From an uncultured Bacteroidales bacterium (lineage in GTDB: Bacteria; Bacteroidota; Bacteroidia; Bacteroidales; Bacteroidaceae): 64,000 bases of DNA. A program made the translations under genes and the position numbers. This document shows, piece by piece, positions 48,146 through 56,260 of the stretch. The notes under the pieces were generated by a model. The model was given only the letters and a program-made list of their open reading frames with translations. It did not search any database and was not told where the DNA came from. Position 1 is the stretch's first letter, and the number at the start of each line of letters is the position of its first letter. Where the stretch lies: contig CACZAN010000024.1 in assembly GCA_902779165.1 (NCBI GenBank), positions 19,152-83,151 of the forward strand, written 5' to 3'.

Positions 48146-48261
48146 ATGTATAATTGATAATGTATATAATTGATAATGTATAATGTATAATTATGGGGGG
48201 ACGCGGGCTTCTTGTTTGCAGGCGCAGCTCAATTATCAATTATACATTATCAATTATACAT
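48146..48261. repeat. AT-rich inverted repeat between the symporter and araR genes
   Basis: A left arm from 48146 (ATGTATAATTGATAATG) and right arm 48230-48261 are nearly perfect inverted copies, the left with a 2-base insertion. The loop (about 50 bases) is G/C richer. Together they occupy most of the 149-base gap. Confidence 0.85.
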
Positions 48262-48273
48262 CAAGAGAGTATA

Positions 48274-50019
48274 TTACCAGAAGTACCAGTAGAACGTAGC
48301 GCAGAGACCAATGACGGCCAGGGTTCCGATGACATCCCAAACGCCCCAGCTCTCCTTGATGGACTTCTTGAAGTCGGCGGAGAAGGTGATGGCGTCGACC
48401 TGTTCTTTCGAGGGCGCGGGAGTGAAGAAGCTGACAACCACCATCAACAGGATGATGAATACCAGCAGCCAGCACTCGAAGATGAGCCAGTTGGTCTGCC
48501 AGAACCAAGCTGTGTTCTCCCAGAATGCGCCATCCATGACGGCCTTGCCAGAGTCTGTGAGGACATTAGTCAGCAGGCGTATCATGCCGATGACGAAACC
48601 GCCGATGAGACCCCATTCACCAGCCTTCGGCGTAATCTTCTTCGAGAAGATACCCAGTGTGAAGACGGCAACCATAGCGGGAGCAATCAGCGACTGGATG
48701 TCCTGGAGGTAGCTGTAGAGGTTGCCCATGTTCATCATAATAGGCATCCAAGCCAGACCGAGCAGCACAACAACGACGGTAGCGGTGCGGCCTACGAAGA
48801 CGTAGTGAGCTTCGCTCTTGCCCTTCTTCATGGGCTTGTAGAAGTCTTCGGTGAAGAGGGTGGCGCAGCTGTTGAAGAAGGCTGCCAGCGAGGCGACGAG
48901 CGCGCAGACGAAACCGATGGTCACGATACCCTTGATACCTGCAGGCAGGATGTTCTTCACCATCATGGCGAAGGCGCCGTCGGTGGACTCGTGGTTGGTA
49001 ATGTCCATCTCGATTCCGCTGCCGGCCTTCAGGGAGAGGGCGTAGGCTATCATACCAGGGATGAGGAACATGAATACGGGGAGCAGCTTGAAGAAACCGG
49101 CTGCGATGGTGCCGCGGCGGGCGCGCTTCATCACTTCCTTGTTGTCTTCGCCGGGCACTTGTCCGAGCACACGCTGAACGATGTGCTGGTCAGTACACCA
49201 GTACCAGAAACCGATAATCGAAGCACCGAGGAAGACTACGTAGCCCGGGAACTGAGGATACATGGGATCATCTGGATTGGGATGGAACATGTGGGTGGTG
49301 CCGAAGCCGTCGTGAGCTTCATTGCAAACACGCATCATCTCTGCCCAACCAGCGGTGATGCTGCCGTCGCCGAGCATGCTCAGACCCAAGAACAGGACGA
49401 GGAAAGAACCTATAATAAGAATAGGTGTCTGGATCGTAGAAAGCGTCATCACACCCTTCATACCGCCGAAGACGGTGAATACGGCGGTGATGGCTATCAG
49501 ACCGATGGCTCCATACCAGAAGGGAATGCCCAGCAGGTACTTGAAGAAGATACCACCCGTGAAGGCGGTCACGCTGACCTTCGTTAGCACGTAGGCCACA
49601 AGGGTGATGATGCTGAGCCACGAACCCGTGCGCTGGGTGTAGCGGAACTTCAGGAAGTCGGGCATGGTGATAATCTTGCCCATCTTGTTGATCAGCAGCT
49701 GATAGAAGGGAACGAACAGCCAGCCGAGGATGAGGATCATCCAGCCCTGCATCTCCCAGTGAGCCATGCCCACGCCGTCCTTGGCACCTGTGCCGGCCAG
49801 GCCTACGAGGTGCTCGGAACCGATATTGGCAGCAAAGATGGCCATACCGATGACGTACCAGGGTTCGCCCTTACCAAAGAGGTAAGCCGAAGAGTCTTCT
49901 CCCTTCTGTGACTTCTTGTCTTTCCAGATGGCGTACCATACGGCAGCAACCACGCCTAAGAGGCCGACGGCGAGTACCACCCAGTCGAGCCAAATGAATT
50001 CATGTGAACTCCAATTCAT
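48274..50019 (-). CDS. Sodium:solute symporter, probable arabinose transporter
   Basis: A 581-residue SSS-family inner-membrane symporter with about 14 hydrophobic segments. Visible landmarks are GKGEPWYVIGMAIFAANIGSE (the SSS signature), LVGLAGTGAKDG, FRYTQRTGSWLSI and QRVLGQVPGEDN. Its place between galM and araR makes L-arabinose the likely substrate (AraP type); glucose or galactose are possible for this family. Start ATG 50019 lies 53 bases after galM. Confidence 0.92.
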   Translation of the reverse strand: MNWSSHEFIWLDWVVLAVGLLGVVAAVWYAIWKDKKSQKGEDSSAYLFGKGEPWYVIGMAIFAANIGSEHLVGLAGTGAKDGVGMAHWEMQGWMILILGWLFVPFYQLLINKMGKIITMPDFLKFRYTQRTGSWLSIITLVAYVLTKVSVTAFTGGIFFKYLLGIPFWYGAIGLIAITAVFTVFGGMKGVMTLSTIQTPILIIGSFLVLFLGLSMLGDGSITAGWAEMMRVCNEAHDGFGTTHMFHPNPDDPMYPQFPGYVVFLGASIIGFWYWCTDQHIVQRVLGQVPGEDNKEVMKRARRGTIAAGFFKLLPVFMFLIPGMIAYALSLKAGSGIEMDITNHESTDGAFAMMVKNILPAGIKGIVTIGFVCALVASLAAFFNSCATLFTEDFYKPMKKGKSEAHYVFVGRTATVVVVLLGLAWMPIMMNMGNLYSYLQDIQSLIAPAMVAVFTLGIFSKKITPKAGEWGLIGGFVIGMIRLLTNVLTDSGKAVMDGAFWENTAWFWQTNWLIFECWLLVFIILLMVVVSFFTPAPSKEQVDAITFSADFKKSIKESWGVWDVIGTLAVIGLCATFYWYFW

Positions 50020-50072
50020 AGTTGTATTATACGATTTTATGATTATGTGATTTCCAATTCTTTACTTCCGGC

Positions 50073-51236
50073 TTACTTCACGCTGAACTTATAAGCGCAG
50101 TGACTGGTGTAGGTTTCGCCGGGATTGAGGTATGCGTTGGGCCAACCTTCGAGGCCAGCCTTGTTGGGGCTGTCGGGGTACTTCTGTGTCTCTAAGCAGA
50201 TGGCAGCGTGCTGGTTGTAGGTGATACCCTTCTTACCCACAGCTGTGCCATCGAGGAAGTTGCCGCTGTAGACCTGAATACCGGGCTCGTCGGTGAAGAC
50301 CTCCATCAGGATGCCTGTCTCGGGGCTGTAGATGCTGGCTGCCACCTGGGTGTCGTCGCCCTGGGTGTTCAAGCACCAGTTGTGGTCGAAGCCGTTGCCG
50401 TTCTTGATCTGCTCGAACTCGAAGTTCTTGATGTCCTGACCCACGGCGTGCGGCTGGCGGAAGTCCATGGGAGTGCCCTCTACGGGAGCAATCTCGCCTG
50501 TCGTCATGAAGGTGGAGTCCACGGGAGTGTAGTTGTCGGCGTTCACATAGAGTTCATGATTCGTGATGGGCTGTGTGGGGTCGCCGTTGAGGTTGAAGTA
50601 GCTGTGGTTCGTCATGTTGATGACGGTGGGAGCGTTCGTTGTGGCCTCGTAGCAGATGTCCAGTGTGTTGTCATCGGTTAGCATGTAGCTGACAACGGCC
50701 GTCACTTCGCCCGGGAAGTTGTTATCACCATCGGGGCTCACCAGCTTCAGCTGCAGCGTGCTCTCTGTGACGTCCACCACGTCATAGACCTTGTACTGCC
50801 AGCCTTGGGGACCTCCGTGCAGGCAATGTCCGAAATTGTTCTTCGGCAGCTGGATTTCCTGTCCTTCTACCGTAATCTTGCCCTGAGCGATGCGGTTGGC
50901 ATAGCGGCCGATAGCGGCGCCGAAGTCGCTGGGATGTTTCACATTGTCCATGAAGGTGGCTACGTTGTCGAAACCGAGCACCACATCCTTCATCTCGCCC
51001 TTGTTGTCGGGCACCATGATGCTGACCACGCGTCCGCCGAAGTTGGTGATGCAAACTTCCATTCCGTTGCTGTTTGTCAGCGTGTAGAGCTGCGTGCCAG
51101 CCACGCTGTCCACAAACTGTTCGGGGTTCAGACCACTCAGTGTGGTCACCGCTTCAGCCTTCTTTGGCTGGGTGCATGCAGAGAGCATGACCAGTGCAGC
51201 GCTTGCTGCGAGCATTCCTTTCGTAAAAGCGTTCAT
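50073..51236 (-). CDS. galM: Aldose 1-epimerase (mutarotase), lipoprotein
   Basis: Interconverts alpha and beta anomers of sugars. The 387-residue protein starts with a lipoprotein signal (LVMLSAC, Cys at about residue 21), so it acts at the envelope, probably in the periplasm. GalM motifs: NFGGRVVSIMVPD, IGRYANRIAQG, the catalytic His in MTNHSYFNLNGD and the catalytic Glu in AICLETQKYPDSPN. As first gene of the arabinose operon it likely acts on L-arabinose before uptake. Confidence 0.94.
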   Translation of the reverse strand: MNAFTKGMLAASAALVMLSACTQPKKAEAVTTLSGLNPEQFVDSVAGTQLYTLTNSNGMEVCITNFGGRVVSIMVPDNKGEMKDVVLGFDNVATFMDNVKHPSDFGAAIGRYANRIAQGKITVEGQEIQLPKNNFGHCLHGGPQGWQYKVYDVVDVTESTLQLKLVSPDGDNNFPGEVTAVVSYMLTDDNTLDICYEATTNAPTVINMTNHSYFNLNGDPTQPITNHELYVNADNYTPVDSTFMTTGEIAPVEGTPMDFRQPHAVGQDIKNFEFEQIKNGNGFDHNWCLNTQGDDTQVAASIYSPETGILMEVFTDEPGIQVYSGNFLDGTAVGKKGITYNQHAAICLETQKYPDSPNKAGLEGWPNAYLNPGETYTSHCAYKFSVK

Positions 51237-51322
51237 TGTTCTTAATAGAGATTAAATGTTTGTATGGGGATTTTTTATTTCTTTTTGGGCCGTTTTGGGC
51301 ACTTTTTCTTCAAATTTGCCCT

Positions 51323-51363
51323 CAAAGATACTACTTTTTTTTATTAGTTGGTGTCTCTGACAC
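51323..51363 (-). promoter_or_regulatory. Arabinose operon promoter with candidate AraR operator
   Basis: On the minus strand TATCTTTG (51330-51323) is a good -7 element, 87 bases before galM. No clear TTTG lies at -33; instead the perfect palindrome GTGTC-TCT-GACAC occupies 51351-51363, just where polymerase would contact the -33 region. A regulator bound there would be well placed to control the operon. That it is the AraR site is inference. Confidence 0.55.
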
Positions 51364-51538
51364 ACTTTTTTTTCATGAAATCCCTATTTTTTAAGAAAAA
51401 GTAGAGATTTTCGTTCCTTTTCAGTCCCCCTTACATGCAAATAACCGTCACAGATTCTCTTTTTGTCTTTCACTTTGGCCTCTCAGCGACTTTTCTTCAT
51501 CGTCTTTCGCCTCTCAACGACTTTTTCTTCACCGAAAA

Positions 51539-51570
51539 TTTGCAAGTATCGCAAGAAAGCCCTACCTTTG
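51539..51570 (+). promoter_or_regulatory. tRNA-Pro promoter (Bacteroidetes type)
   Basis: TTTG at 51539-51542, 20 bases, TACCTTTG at 51563-51570, 11 bases before the tRNA 5' end. Confidence 0.88.
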
Positions 51571-51581
51571 CACCCGCAAAT

Positions 51582-51654
51582 CGGGGTGTAGCGCAGTTGG
51601 TAGCGTTCCTGGTTTGGGACCAGGCGGTCGCCCGTTCGAGTCGGGTCGCCCCGA
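51582..51654 (+). tRNA. tRNA-Pro (anticodon UGG)
   Basis: 73 bases forming a cloverleaf. Acceptor arms CGGGGTG (51582-51588) and CGCCCCG (51647-51653) with discriminator A at 51654. The anticodon stem-loop is CCTGG-TTTGGGA-CCAGG with TGG as anticodon. The T arm has GTTCGAG. CCA is not encoded. One tRNA alone, with its own promoter and terminator. Confidence 0.95.
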
Positions 51655-51670
51655 CGATTTATGCAATGAA

Positions 51671-51714
51671 GAAGGAGAAGCCCCTCGTGAGAGTCGCTCT
51701 CCTTCGTTTTTTTT
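51671..51714 (+). terminator. Rho-independent terminator of tRNA-Pro
   Basis: Stem GAAGGAGA (51671-51678) with TCTCCTTC (51698-51705), 19-base loop, then G and a run of eight T (51707-51714). Confidence 0.88.
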
Positions 51715-51723
51715 GTGCCTGCA

Positions 51724-51789
51724 CTTCGTCGTGCAACAAACTATAGTTCGTCGTGCAACAAACTATAGTTACTTCGACGACAAACTATA
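51724..51789. repeat. 22-bp tandem repeat array 4 (three units)
   Basis: Units at 51724, 51746 and 51768. The first two differ at one base; the third is diverged in its first half. Units end CAAACTATA, and at the unit junctions AACTATAGTT forms a perfect palindrome. Confidence 0.92.
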
Positions 51790-51818
51790 CTTTGTTTTTT
51801 TCCAGACGTGAGGGTGAA

Positions 51819-52038
51819 GATGTATATACGTAAAGGCCGAGATGTATATACGTAAAGGCTGAGATGTATATACGTGAAGACGGAGACCTATATACGTGAA
51901 GACGGAGATGTATATACGTGAAGGTCGTGACGTCCTTTCGTGGAGGACGTGACGGATTATGGTGGAGGACGTGACGGATTATGGTGGAGGGCGTGACGGA
52001 TTATGGTGAAAGACGTGACGGATTACGGCGAAAGAGGT
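51819..52038. repeat. 22-bp tandem repeat array 5 (ten units, two sequence types)
   Basis: Ten units in unbroken 22-bp register from 51819. Units 1-5 have a GATGTATATACGT half; units 7-10 have a GACGGATTATGGT half; unit 6 (GACGTCCTTTCGTGGAGGAC...) is a bridge. One half of the unit (GTGAAGACG or GTGGAGGACGT) stays similar across both types while the other half switches. Array 3 shares 19 of 22 bases with units 7-8, in reverse orientation. Confidence 0.93.
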
Positions 52039-52064
52039 AACGGATTCTGAATGTATTTATTTAT

Positions 52065-52171
52065 TTTTTCTCAAAAATCCCCCGCATCCACCGATAGTGG
52101 TTTTTTTTCTACTGGAATTTGTTTCCAGAGGGGGGGGAGAATCGGTGGATGCGGGGGATTTTTGAGAAAAA
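52065..52171. repeat. Element with perfect 31-bp terminal inverted repeats
   Basis: Arms 52065-52095 and 52141-52171 are exact inverted copies (outer TTTTTCTCAAAAATCCCCCG, inner CATCCACCGAT). The 45-base centre has an inner hairpin CTGGAA/TTCCAG and a G run. No coding sequence. It could be a MITE-like element or a very strong bidirectional terminator; the T-rich sequence after the right arm favours termination of rightward transcripts. Confidence 0.92.
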
Positions 52172-52209
52172 GTTTTTATTTTAATGGTCTTCGTGTTCTT
52201 CGTGTTCTG

Positions 52210-55053
52210 TCATTTCTGTGACAGGATGTAGTGGATGAGGTCGTGGTAGGGCTTGCAGGTATCGAGAAGAGAGAGGTTACCGACGAGGATGAACTGTTGG
52301 CGGGCACGGGTGATGGCGACGTTGAGTTTGCGGTCGACGAGTTCTCCCTCGGTGTCAACAGGATCGGAGAGGATGGGAAGCTGCCAGGGGGCACCGACAA
52401 CGGTGGAGAAGATGATGATGTCGCGTTGCGAGCCCTGATAACGCTCTACGGTGTCGATGGTGATGGTGTCTGCTTCGGGCACGTTGAGTTGGGTAAGGGC
52501 GTTGCGCAACTGCTGTATCTGACTGCGGAAGGGCACGATGATACCGAGGCGCTTCTCCCAATTGGGCGCAAGGGCGTTGTGGCAGCAGAGGTCAGCAAAG
52601 GAGGCGACGATCTGTGCGGTCTGGCGTGCTTCGAGGCTGTTGCTCTTTAGCCCGGATTCTTCGGGATTGCAGATGTCGAAGCAGAGGAGACGACGAGTGG
52701 CCAGGGCAATGTGTAGGGGAGAGTCTTCGGCGCCTACCTTCCAACCGAGTTCGCCTGTCTGATGGGGCAGGGGAAGGATGTCTAACTGTCCGCCGTAGTA
52801 CTGCCGACTGGCGAAGGCACCGATGTCTCGGTGCATGCGCCCCTGGCGACGGAGCATGGCGATGATATCTGTGCTGCCTTGGTGAAGAGCCAGCGTATGC
52901 AGGCGCTCAAAGAGCGAGCGGCGGCAGTCGGTGAGGCCCATAGCATGGAGTTCAGTGTCGCTGACGAGCGATGCCTCGGTGGGTTGCACGACAACGGCGG
53001 GCAGCTGCTTATGGTCGCCGATGAAGATGAATTTGCGGATGGCTGGCTTGCCGCTGACTTGGGCTGCGAGCAGCGGAAGGAGCTGTGGCTCCAGCACCTG
53101 CGAGGCCTCGTCGATGATGGCCGTGTCAAATGTTTTCAGCAGGAACAGTTCCTGCGAGGAAGCCAGTGAGGCGATTGTGCCGACGACAATGGGTGTGGCG
53201 GCGAGCAGGCGGCGAATAGCTTCGCGGGTGGGGTGGCGGCGGGCGAGGGCGGTGAGTGTGCGCTCGCGGAAAGCAGGAGAAGTGCTGAGCTCTGGGCCAA
53301 TGCGCAGGTAGTCGGGCTGGGGGGTGATGGTGGTCAGCATCTGGCAGATCTCGTCCACGGCGCGGTTGGTGAATGCCATGAGCAACAGCGAGCGCTCTTC
53401 GTTGGGGTTGCTGGCCAGAAACTCGATGACCATTTGCCGGAGAGCCACGCTGGTCTTGCCCGTACCTGGAGGTCCCACGAGGAGGAAATAGTCTTCAGCT
53501 TGTTTGGCGCGCAGGATGATGTCGCGCAGGGCGGCATCGGCAACGGGAACAGCCAGTTGCAGAGAAGGATTTGTGCGTGGCTGACGTTGTCCGAGGATGA
53601 GGTCCTGACGCTGTCTTGGGGCTTCGAGGAGCGAGAAAAGTCCTTGGTAGAGTGTGGCGTAGGTGGAATCGACGTGGGCCGTTTCGATGGCATAGCGGCG
53701 CGCGGAATTGATGATGGAAGCATCGTGTTGTGGATAGCGCAGCCGCAAGTCCAGAACTCCGGCTCCTATGTCCTCGATAATGCAGGGGAAGTAGAAAGCG
53801 GAGGAAAAGGTGTCGGTGTGCAGCATCACAAGGTCGCCAGGTCGGAAGTCTGATTCTGCAGATGGGTCGAATCTGAAATGGAGACGGCTGAGCGGCGGGC
53901 GGGGAGATCCTACGGAGTCATCAACGGTTTCGGAGTCTTTCTCACTCTCGGAAATCGCGGGAATGACCACAAGAACCTCGTGTTCTGCGGCGGTCTTGGC
54001 CAACAGCTGCTCTCGCTGGACGAAGGCCAGCATGGTGAAGAAGTATTGGCGAAGGAGGGGGGCGGCGTGTCGGATGGTGCCGAGAAGGCGTTGAATGGGA
54101 GGTAGCTGGTAGTTCTGGAAAAAGCGGTCGTGGCGTCCTGCGGGGTTGAAGTCGTTGAGATTCAGCTTCATGAGGACTGCCTCGGGCGAAGTACAGAGGC
54201 GGCGCTCGAGATCCACGATGCCGTTGCGGAGCATGATGGCCCGATGGATATCCTTGCGGCCGAGGTGTATATCCATGAGGGCAGGGTAGAGGGAGTAGAA
54301 GAGCAAAGTGCGTACTTGGGCGTAGGGCAGCGAGGCGTTGTAATAGAGCGACTCCTTGTAGAGGGCCATCTGCAAGGCGTGTTCATAGCGATAGGCCACC
54401 TCATCGGGCTGACGGGAGTAGCCTCCTTTGCCGGATTTGAGCTCGATGATGGTGCGCATATCTTCGCTCATAAGGTCCATACGTCCTTGAATACCAAGTG
54501 CTTCGCACAAGAAGGCTATTTCTAACTGAGCGTGGGCGATGGGATTGGAGGCCATCGTCTGTCGGATATTCTGGAACTGCTGTTGGCATCGTTCAGAGAA
54601 GCGGGCATCGATGCCTGCAACCGTGGAGAAGCGCAACGGGTCGGAAGAGAAGCTCTTGCGAAGGGATTGTCGGAAGAGGAGGGCAGGGGAGGAGTCGTCG
54701 GAGTTGACGATGTCATCGAGAAATTGGTTGGCGACGGCACCTAACTGGATAGCATCTGTGGCTGTGTGGGGCAGGAACTTCTGGAGCAGGTGGTGGGCAG
54801 GCGCATCGCCGCAATCAGTAGCGCACCGACAGATGGCGGTGACGTCGACCAAGTAATCAGGTTCGAGGACGATGTGCTGGGGATGAAGGTGCCCTTCGGC
54901 ATCCGTTTCTGCAAGCAGCAGATTCAGCTGTGCTCCCTCGAAGAGCCATTCGCGAGGCATTTCGGTATCTGCTACAACCACTCCTTGGCCGTAGATCTCA
55001 TGATCCGTGAAGTTGGTCACGGTGATTCGTGTGCATTTGCTGGAAGGTGTCAT
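52210..55053 (-). CDS. Dna2-like nuclease-helicase (PD-(D/E)xK plus SF1 helicase)
   Basis: A 947-residue protein combining an N-terminal PD-(D/E)xK nuclease and a C-terminal superfamily 1 helicase, the layout of Dna2. Nuclease motifs: GRMDLM near residue 190 and IIELKSGKGG near 204, with YRYEHALQMALYKE following. Helicase: Walker A LVGPPGTGKTS near 525, FTNRAVDEI, Walker B IIDEASQ, FIGDHKQLPAVV, the Q/R motif TVERYQGSQRDIIIF and KLNVAITRARQQFILVG. It likely processes DNA flaps or broken ends. It overlaps the previous gene by 4 bases (ATGA). Length is somewhat short for bacterial Dna2-like proteins, mainly at the N-terminus. Confidence 0.9.
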   Translation of the reverse strand: MTPSSKCTRITVTNFTDHEIYGQGVVVADTEMPREWLFEGAQLNLLLAETDAEGHLHPQHIVLEPDYLVDVTAICRCATDCGDAPAHHLLQKFLPHTATDAIQLGAVANQFLDDIVNSDDSSPALLFRQSLRKSFSSDPLRFSTVAGIDARFSERCQQQFQNIRQTMASNPIAHAQLEIAFLCEALGIQGRMDLMSEDMRTIIELKSGKGGYSRQPDEVAYRYEHALQMALYKESLYYNASLPYAQVRTLLFYSLYPALMDIHLGRKDIHRAIMLRNGIVDLERRLCTSPEAVLMKLNLNDFNPAGRHDRFFQNYQLPPIQRLLGTIRHAAPLLRQYFFTMLAFVQREQLLAKTAAEHEVLVVIPAISESEKDSETVDDSVGSPRPPLSRLHFRFDPSAESDFRPGDLVMLHTDTFSSAFYFPCIIEDIGAGVLDLRLRYPQHDASIINSARRYAIETAHVDSTYATLYQGLFSLLEAPRQRQDLILGQRQPRTNPSLQLAVPVADAALRDIILRAKQAEDYFLLVGPPGTGKTSVALRQMVIEFLASNPNEERSLLLMAFTNRAVDEICQMLTTITPQPDYLRIGPELSTSPAFRERTLTALARRHPTREAIRRLLAATPIVVGTIASLASSQELFLLKTFDTAIIDEASQVLEPQLLPLLAAQVSGKPAIRKFIFIGDHKQLPAVVVQPTEASLVSDTELHAMGLTDCRRSLFERLHTLALHQGSTDIIAMLRRQGRMHRDIGAFASRQYYGGQLDILPLPHQTGELGWKVGAEDSPLHIALATRRLLCFDICNPEESGLKSNSLEARQTAQIVASFADLCCHNALAPNWEKRLGIIVPFRSQIQQLRNALTQLNVPEADTITIDTVERYQGSQRDIIIFSTVVGAPWQLPILSDPVDTEGELVDRKLNVAITRARQQFILVGNLSLLDTCKPYHDLIHYILSQK

Positions 55054-56192
55054 CGACGAAGGCTGTCACTAAGGAATTCCTCGCGTGAGCGTATGCGTGC
55101 GTTACGTTTTTTATTATTATCCTGGGGAGTGACTGACAGCGTTGCGGCATGTGCTGCGCCTCGGTATTGTGCCCAGCGGGCAATGATCTGGCGAACGTAG
55201 CCCGAAGTCTCGCTGCCTCGGAGGTAACCTGCCTTGACAACGGGGTCACGGTAATATCGCGGTTGGGCAAGGAGGAGAATGTAGCGGTCCACATCGTTCC
55301 AGTGGTGGGGATTGCCGCCGTACTTGGCGGTGAGAGCCATTGCGTCGCGTACGTGGGTGGTACCGCCGTTGTAGGCTGCAAGTACAAAACATAACCGCTC
55401 TGTGCGCTCATGAATATCGGAGAAACTACGTTGTAGCTCAGCGATATAACGAGCGGCAGCGGCGATGTTCTGTGAGGGCTCAAAGACTTGTGATGCAGGG
55501 AGACCCAGATGGGCTGCTGTGCCAGGCATGATTTGCATAAGTCCTTGTGCACCAGCCCATGAGACGGCTCGTGGGTCGAAGGCTGATTCCTGATAGCATT
55601 GTGCTGCCAGCAGTCGCCAATCCACGCCAGCAACTCGGGCATTGCTCTGGAAGAGACCGTCGTAGCTGCTGATGATGCCCTTCTCGCGCGAAAGCATGGG
55701 AGGGCGAGCGGAACGACGAACACGGTTGGTGGAAGTGTGGCGATGGCGTTCGGCTGCAATGGTGCGTTCGCGCAGGTCCGGTTGCCACCATGCTTTCAGT
55801 GCAGCTGCCAACTGTGGCGATGTGGGCCGTGTCTGCCAGGTGGGTGGCGTCAGGGCCAGGTCTGCCTCTCCGGCAGCAAGTTTGCGCATGAGTTCAGCTG
55901 AATCCTGAGCAATCTCCACGCGCAGACGGGTTCCGATGTGGCTGGCGAAGGATTTGGCCATCTCATATTCCACACCAAAACCCTCACCTCGATATTCGTA
56001 GTAGGTCTCTGGGCCGGAGAGTGCTGTGGCAATAAGTTCGCCCGAGGCCTGGATGTCCTCGAGGTCATAGGCTGCATCATCCTGTATATCAGCCTGACCG
56101 AACATTACAGAGGGCTGATGCTTCTGTTGCTGGCAGGCAGTCAGCAACAAAAGGATTGCAGCACAATAGAAGGAAATCCTATATTTCTTCAA
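55050..56192 (-). CDS. MltF-like lytic transglycosylase with reduced substrate-binding domain
   Basis: Cleaves peptidoglycan between N-acetylmuramic acid and N-acetylglucosamine. A lipoprotein signal (CAAILLLLTAC) is followed by part of a solute-binding protein domain (EYRGEGFGVEYEMAKSFA), which is cut short: the second lobe is largely missing. The C-terminal SLT domain is intact: QESAFDPRAVSWAGAQGL with catalytic Glu, MQIMPGTA, and VLAAYNGGTTHV. There is no ATG before the signal. I propose TTG 56192 (LKKYRIS); the longest open reading from TTG 56234 adds a basic leader encoded by a TTGAAA-type simple repeat. The SBP lobe loss suggests altered regulation rather than a dead enzyme. Confidence 0.8.
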   Translation of the reverse strand: MKKYRISFYCAAILLLLTACQQQKHQPSVMFGQADIQDDAAYDLEDIQASGELIATALSGPETYYEYRGEGFGVEYEMAKSFASHIGTRLRVEIAQDSAELMRKLAAGEADLALTPPTWQTRPTSPQLAAALKAWWQPDLRERTIAAERHRHTSTNRVRRSARPPMLSREKGIISSYDGLFQSNARVAGVDWRLLAAQCYQESAFDPRAVSWAGAQGLMQIMPGTAAHLGLPASQVFEPSQNIAAAARYIAELQRSFSDIHERTERLCFVLAAYNGGTTHVRDAMALTAKYGGNPHHWNDVDRYILLLAQPRYYRDPVVKAGYLRGSETSGYVRQIIARWAQYRGAAHAATLSVTPQDNNKKRNARIRSREEFLSDSLRR

Positions 56193-56260
56193 CCTTTTGC
56201 CTTTCAACCTTTTTCGCGGTTTCAACCTTTTCAATCTTTCACGGTTTCAACCGATGGATG
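56193..56260. repeat. Simple repeat at the transglycosylase 5' end
   Basis: Four to five copies of a TTTCAACC-like word (CAACCTTTTGCCTTTCAACC, then CGGTTTCAACC, twice more) span the end of udk and the start of the next gene. They make the translation start hard to place. Confidence 0.6.

Larger units (their letters stand above)
51237..51581. other. Divergent intergenic region: arabinose operon and tRNA-Pro promoters
   Basis: 345 bases without a gene. It holds the leader and promoter of the arabinose operon (minus strand), a palindrome at 51351-51363, an imperfect direct repeat of about 29 bases (51474-51502 and 51505-51534, both with CCTCTCA and CGACTTTT), and the tRNA-Pro promoter. Confidence 0.75.
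51655..52209. other. Repeat-filled intergenic region between tRNA-Pro and the Dna2-like gene
   Basis: 555 bases without a gene. In order: a strong terminator, a three-unit 22-bp array, a ten-unit 22-bp array, and a 107-base element with perfect 31-bp inverted ends, which stops 38 bases before the end of the Dna2-like gene. Almost all of it is repeat or palindrome. Confidence 0.85.

Noticed and set aside
48193-49587. 464-codon plus-strand frame opposite the symporter
   Set aside because: Rich in His, Asp and Glu as expected antisense to membrane segments; the symporter on the minus strand is clear.
51724-52038. CRISPR array
   Set aside because: The period is only 22 bp, there are no unique spacers, and no cas genes occur in the window.
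52065-52171. Insertion sequence
   Set aside because: Perfect inverted ends but only 107 bases and no transposase; kept as a MITE-like element or terminator.
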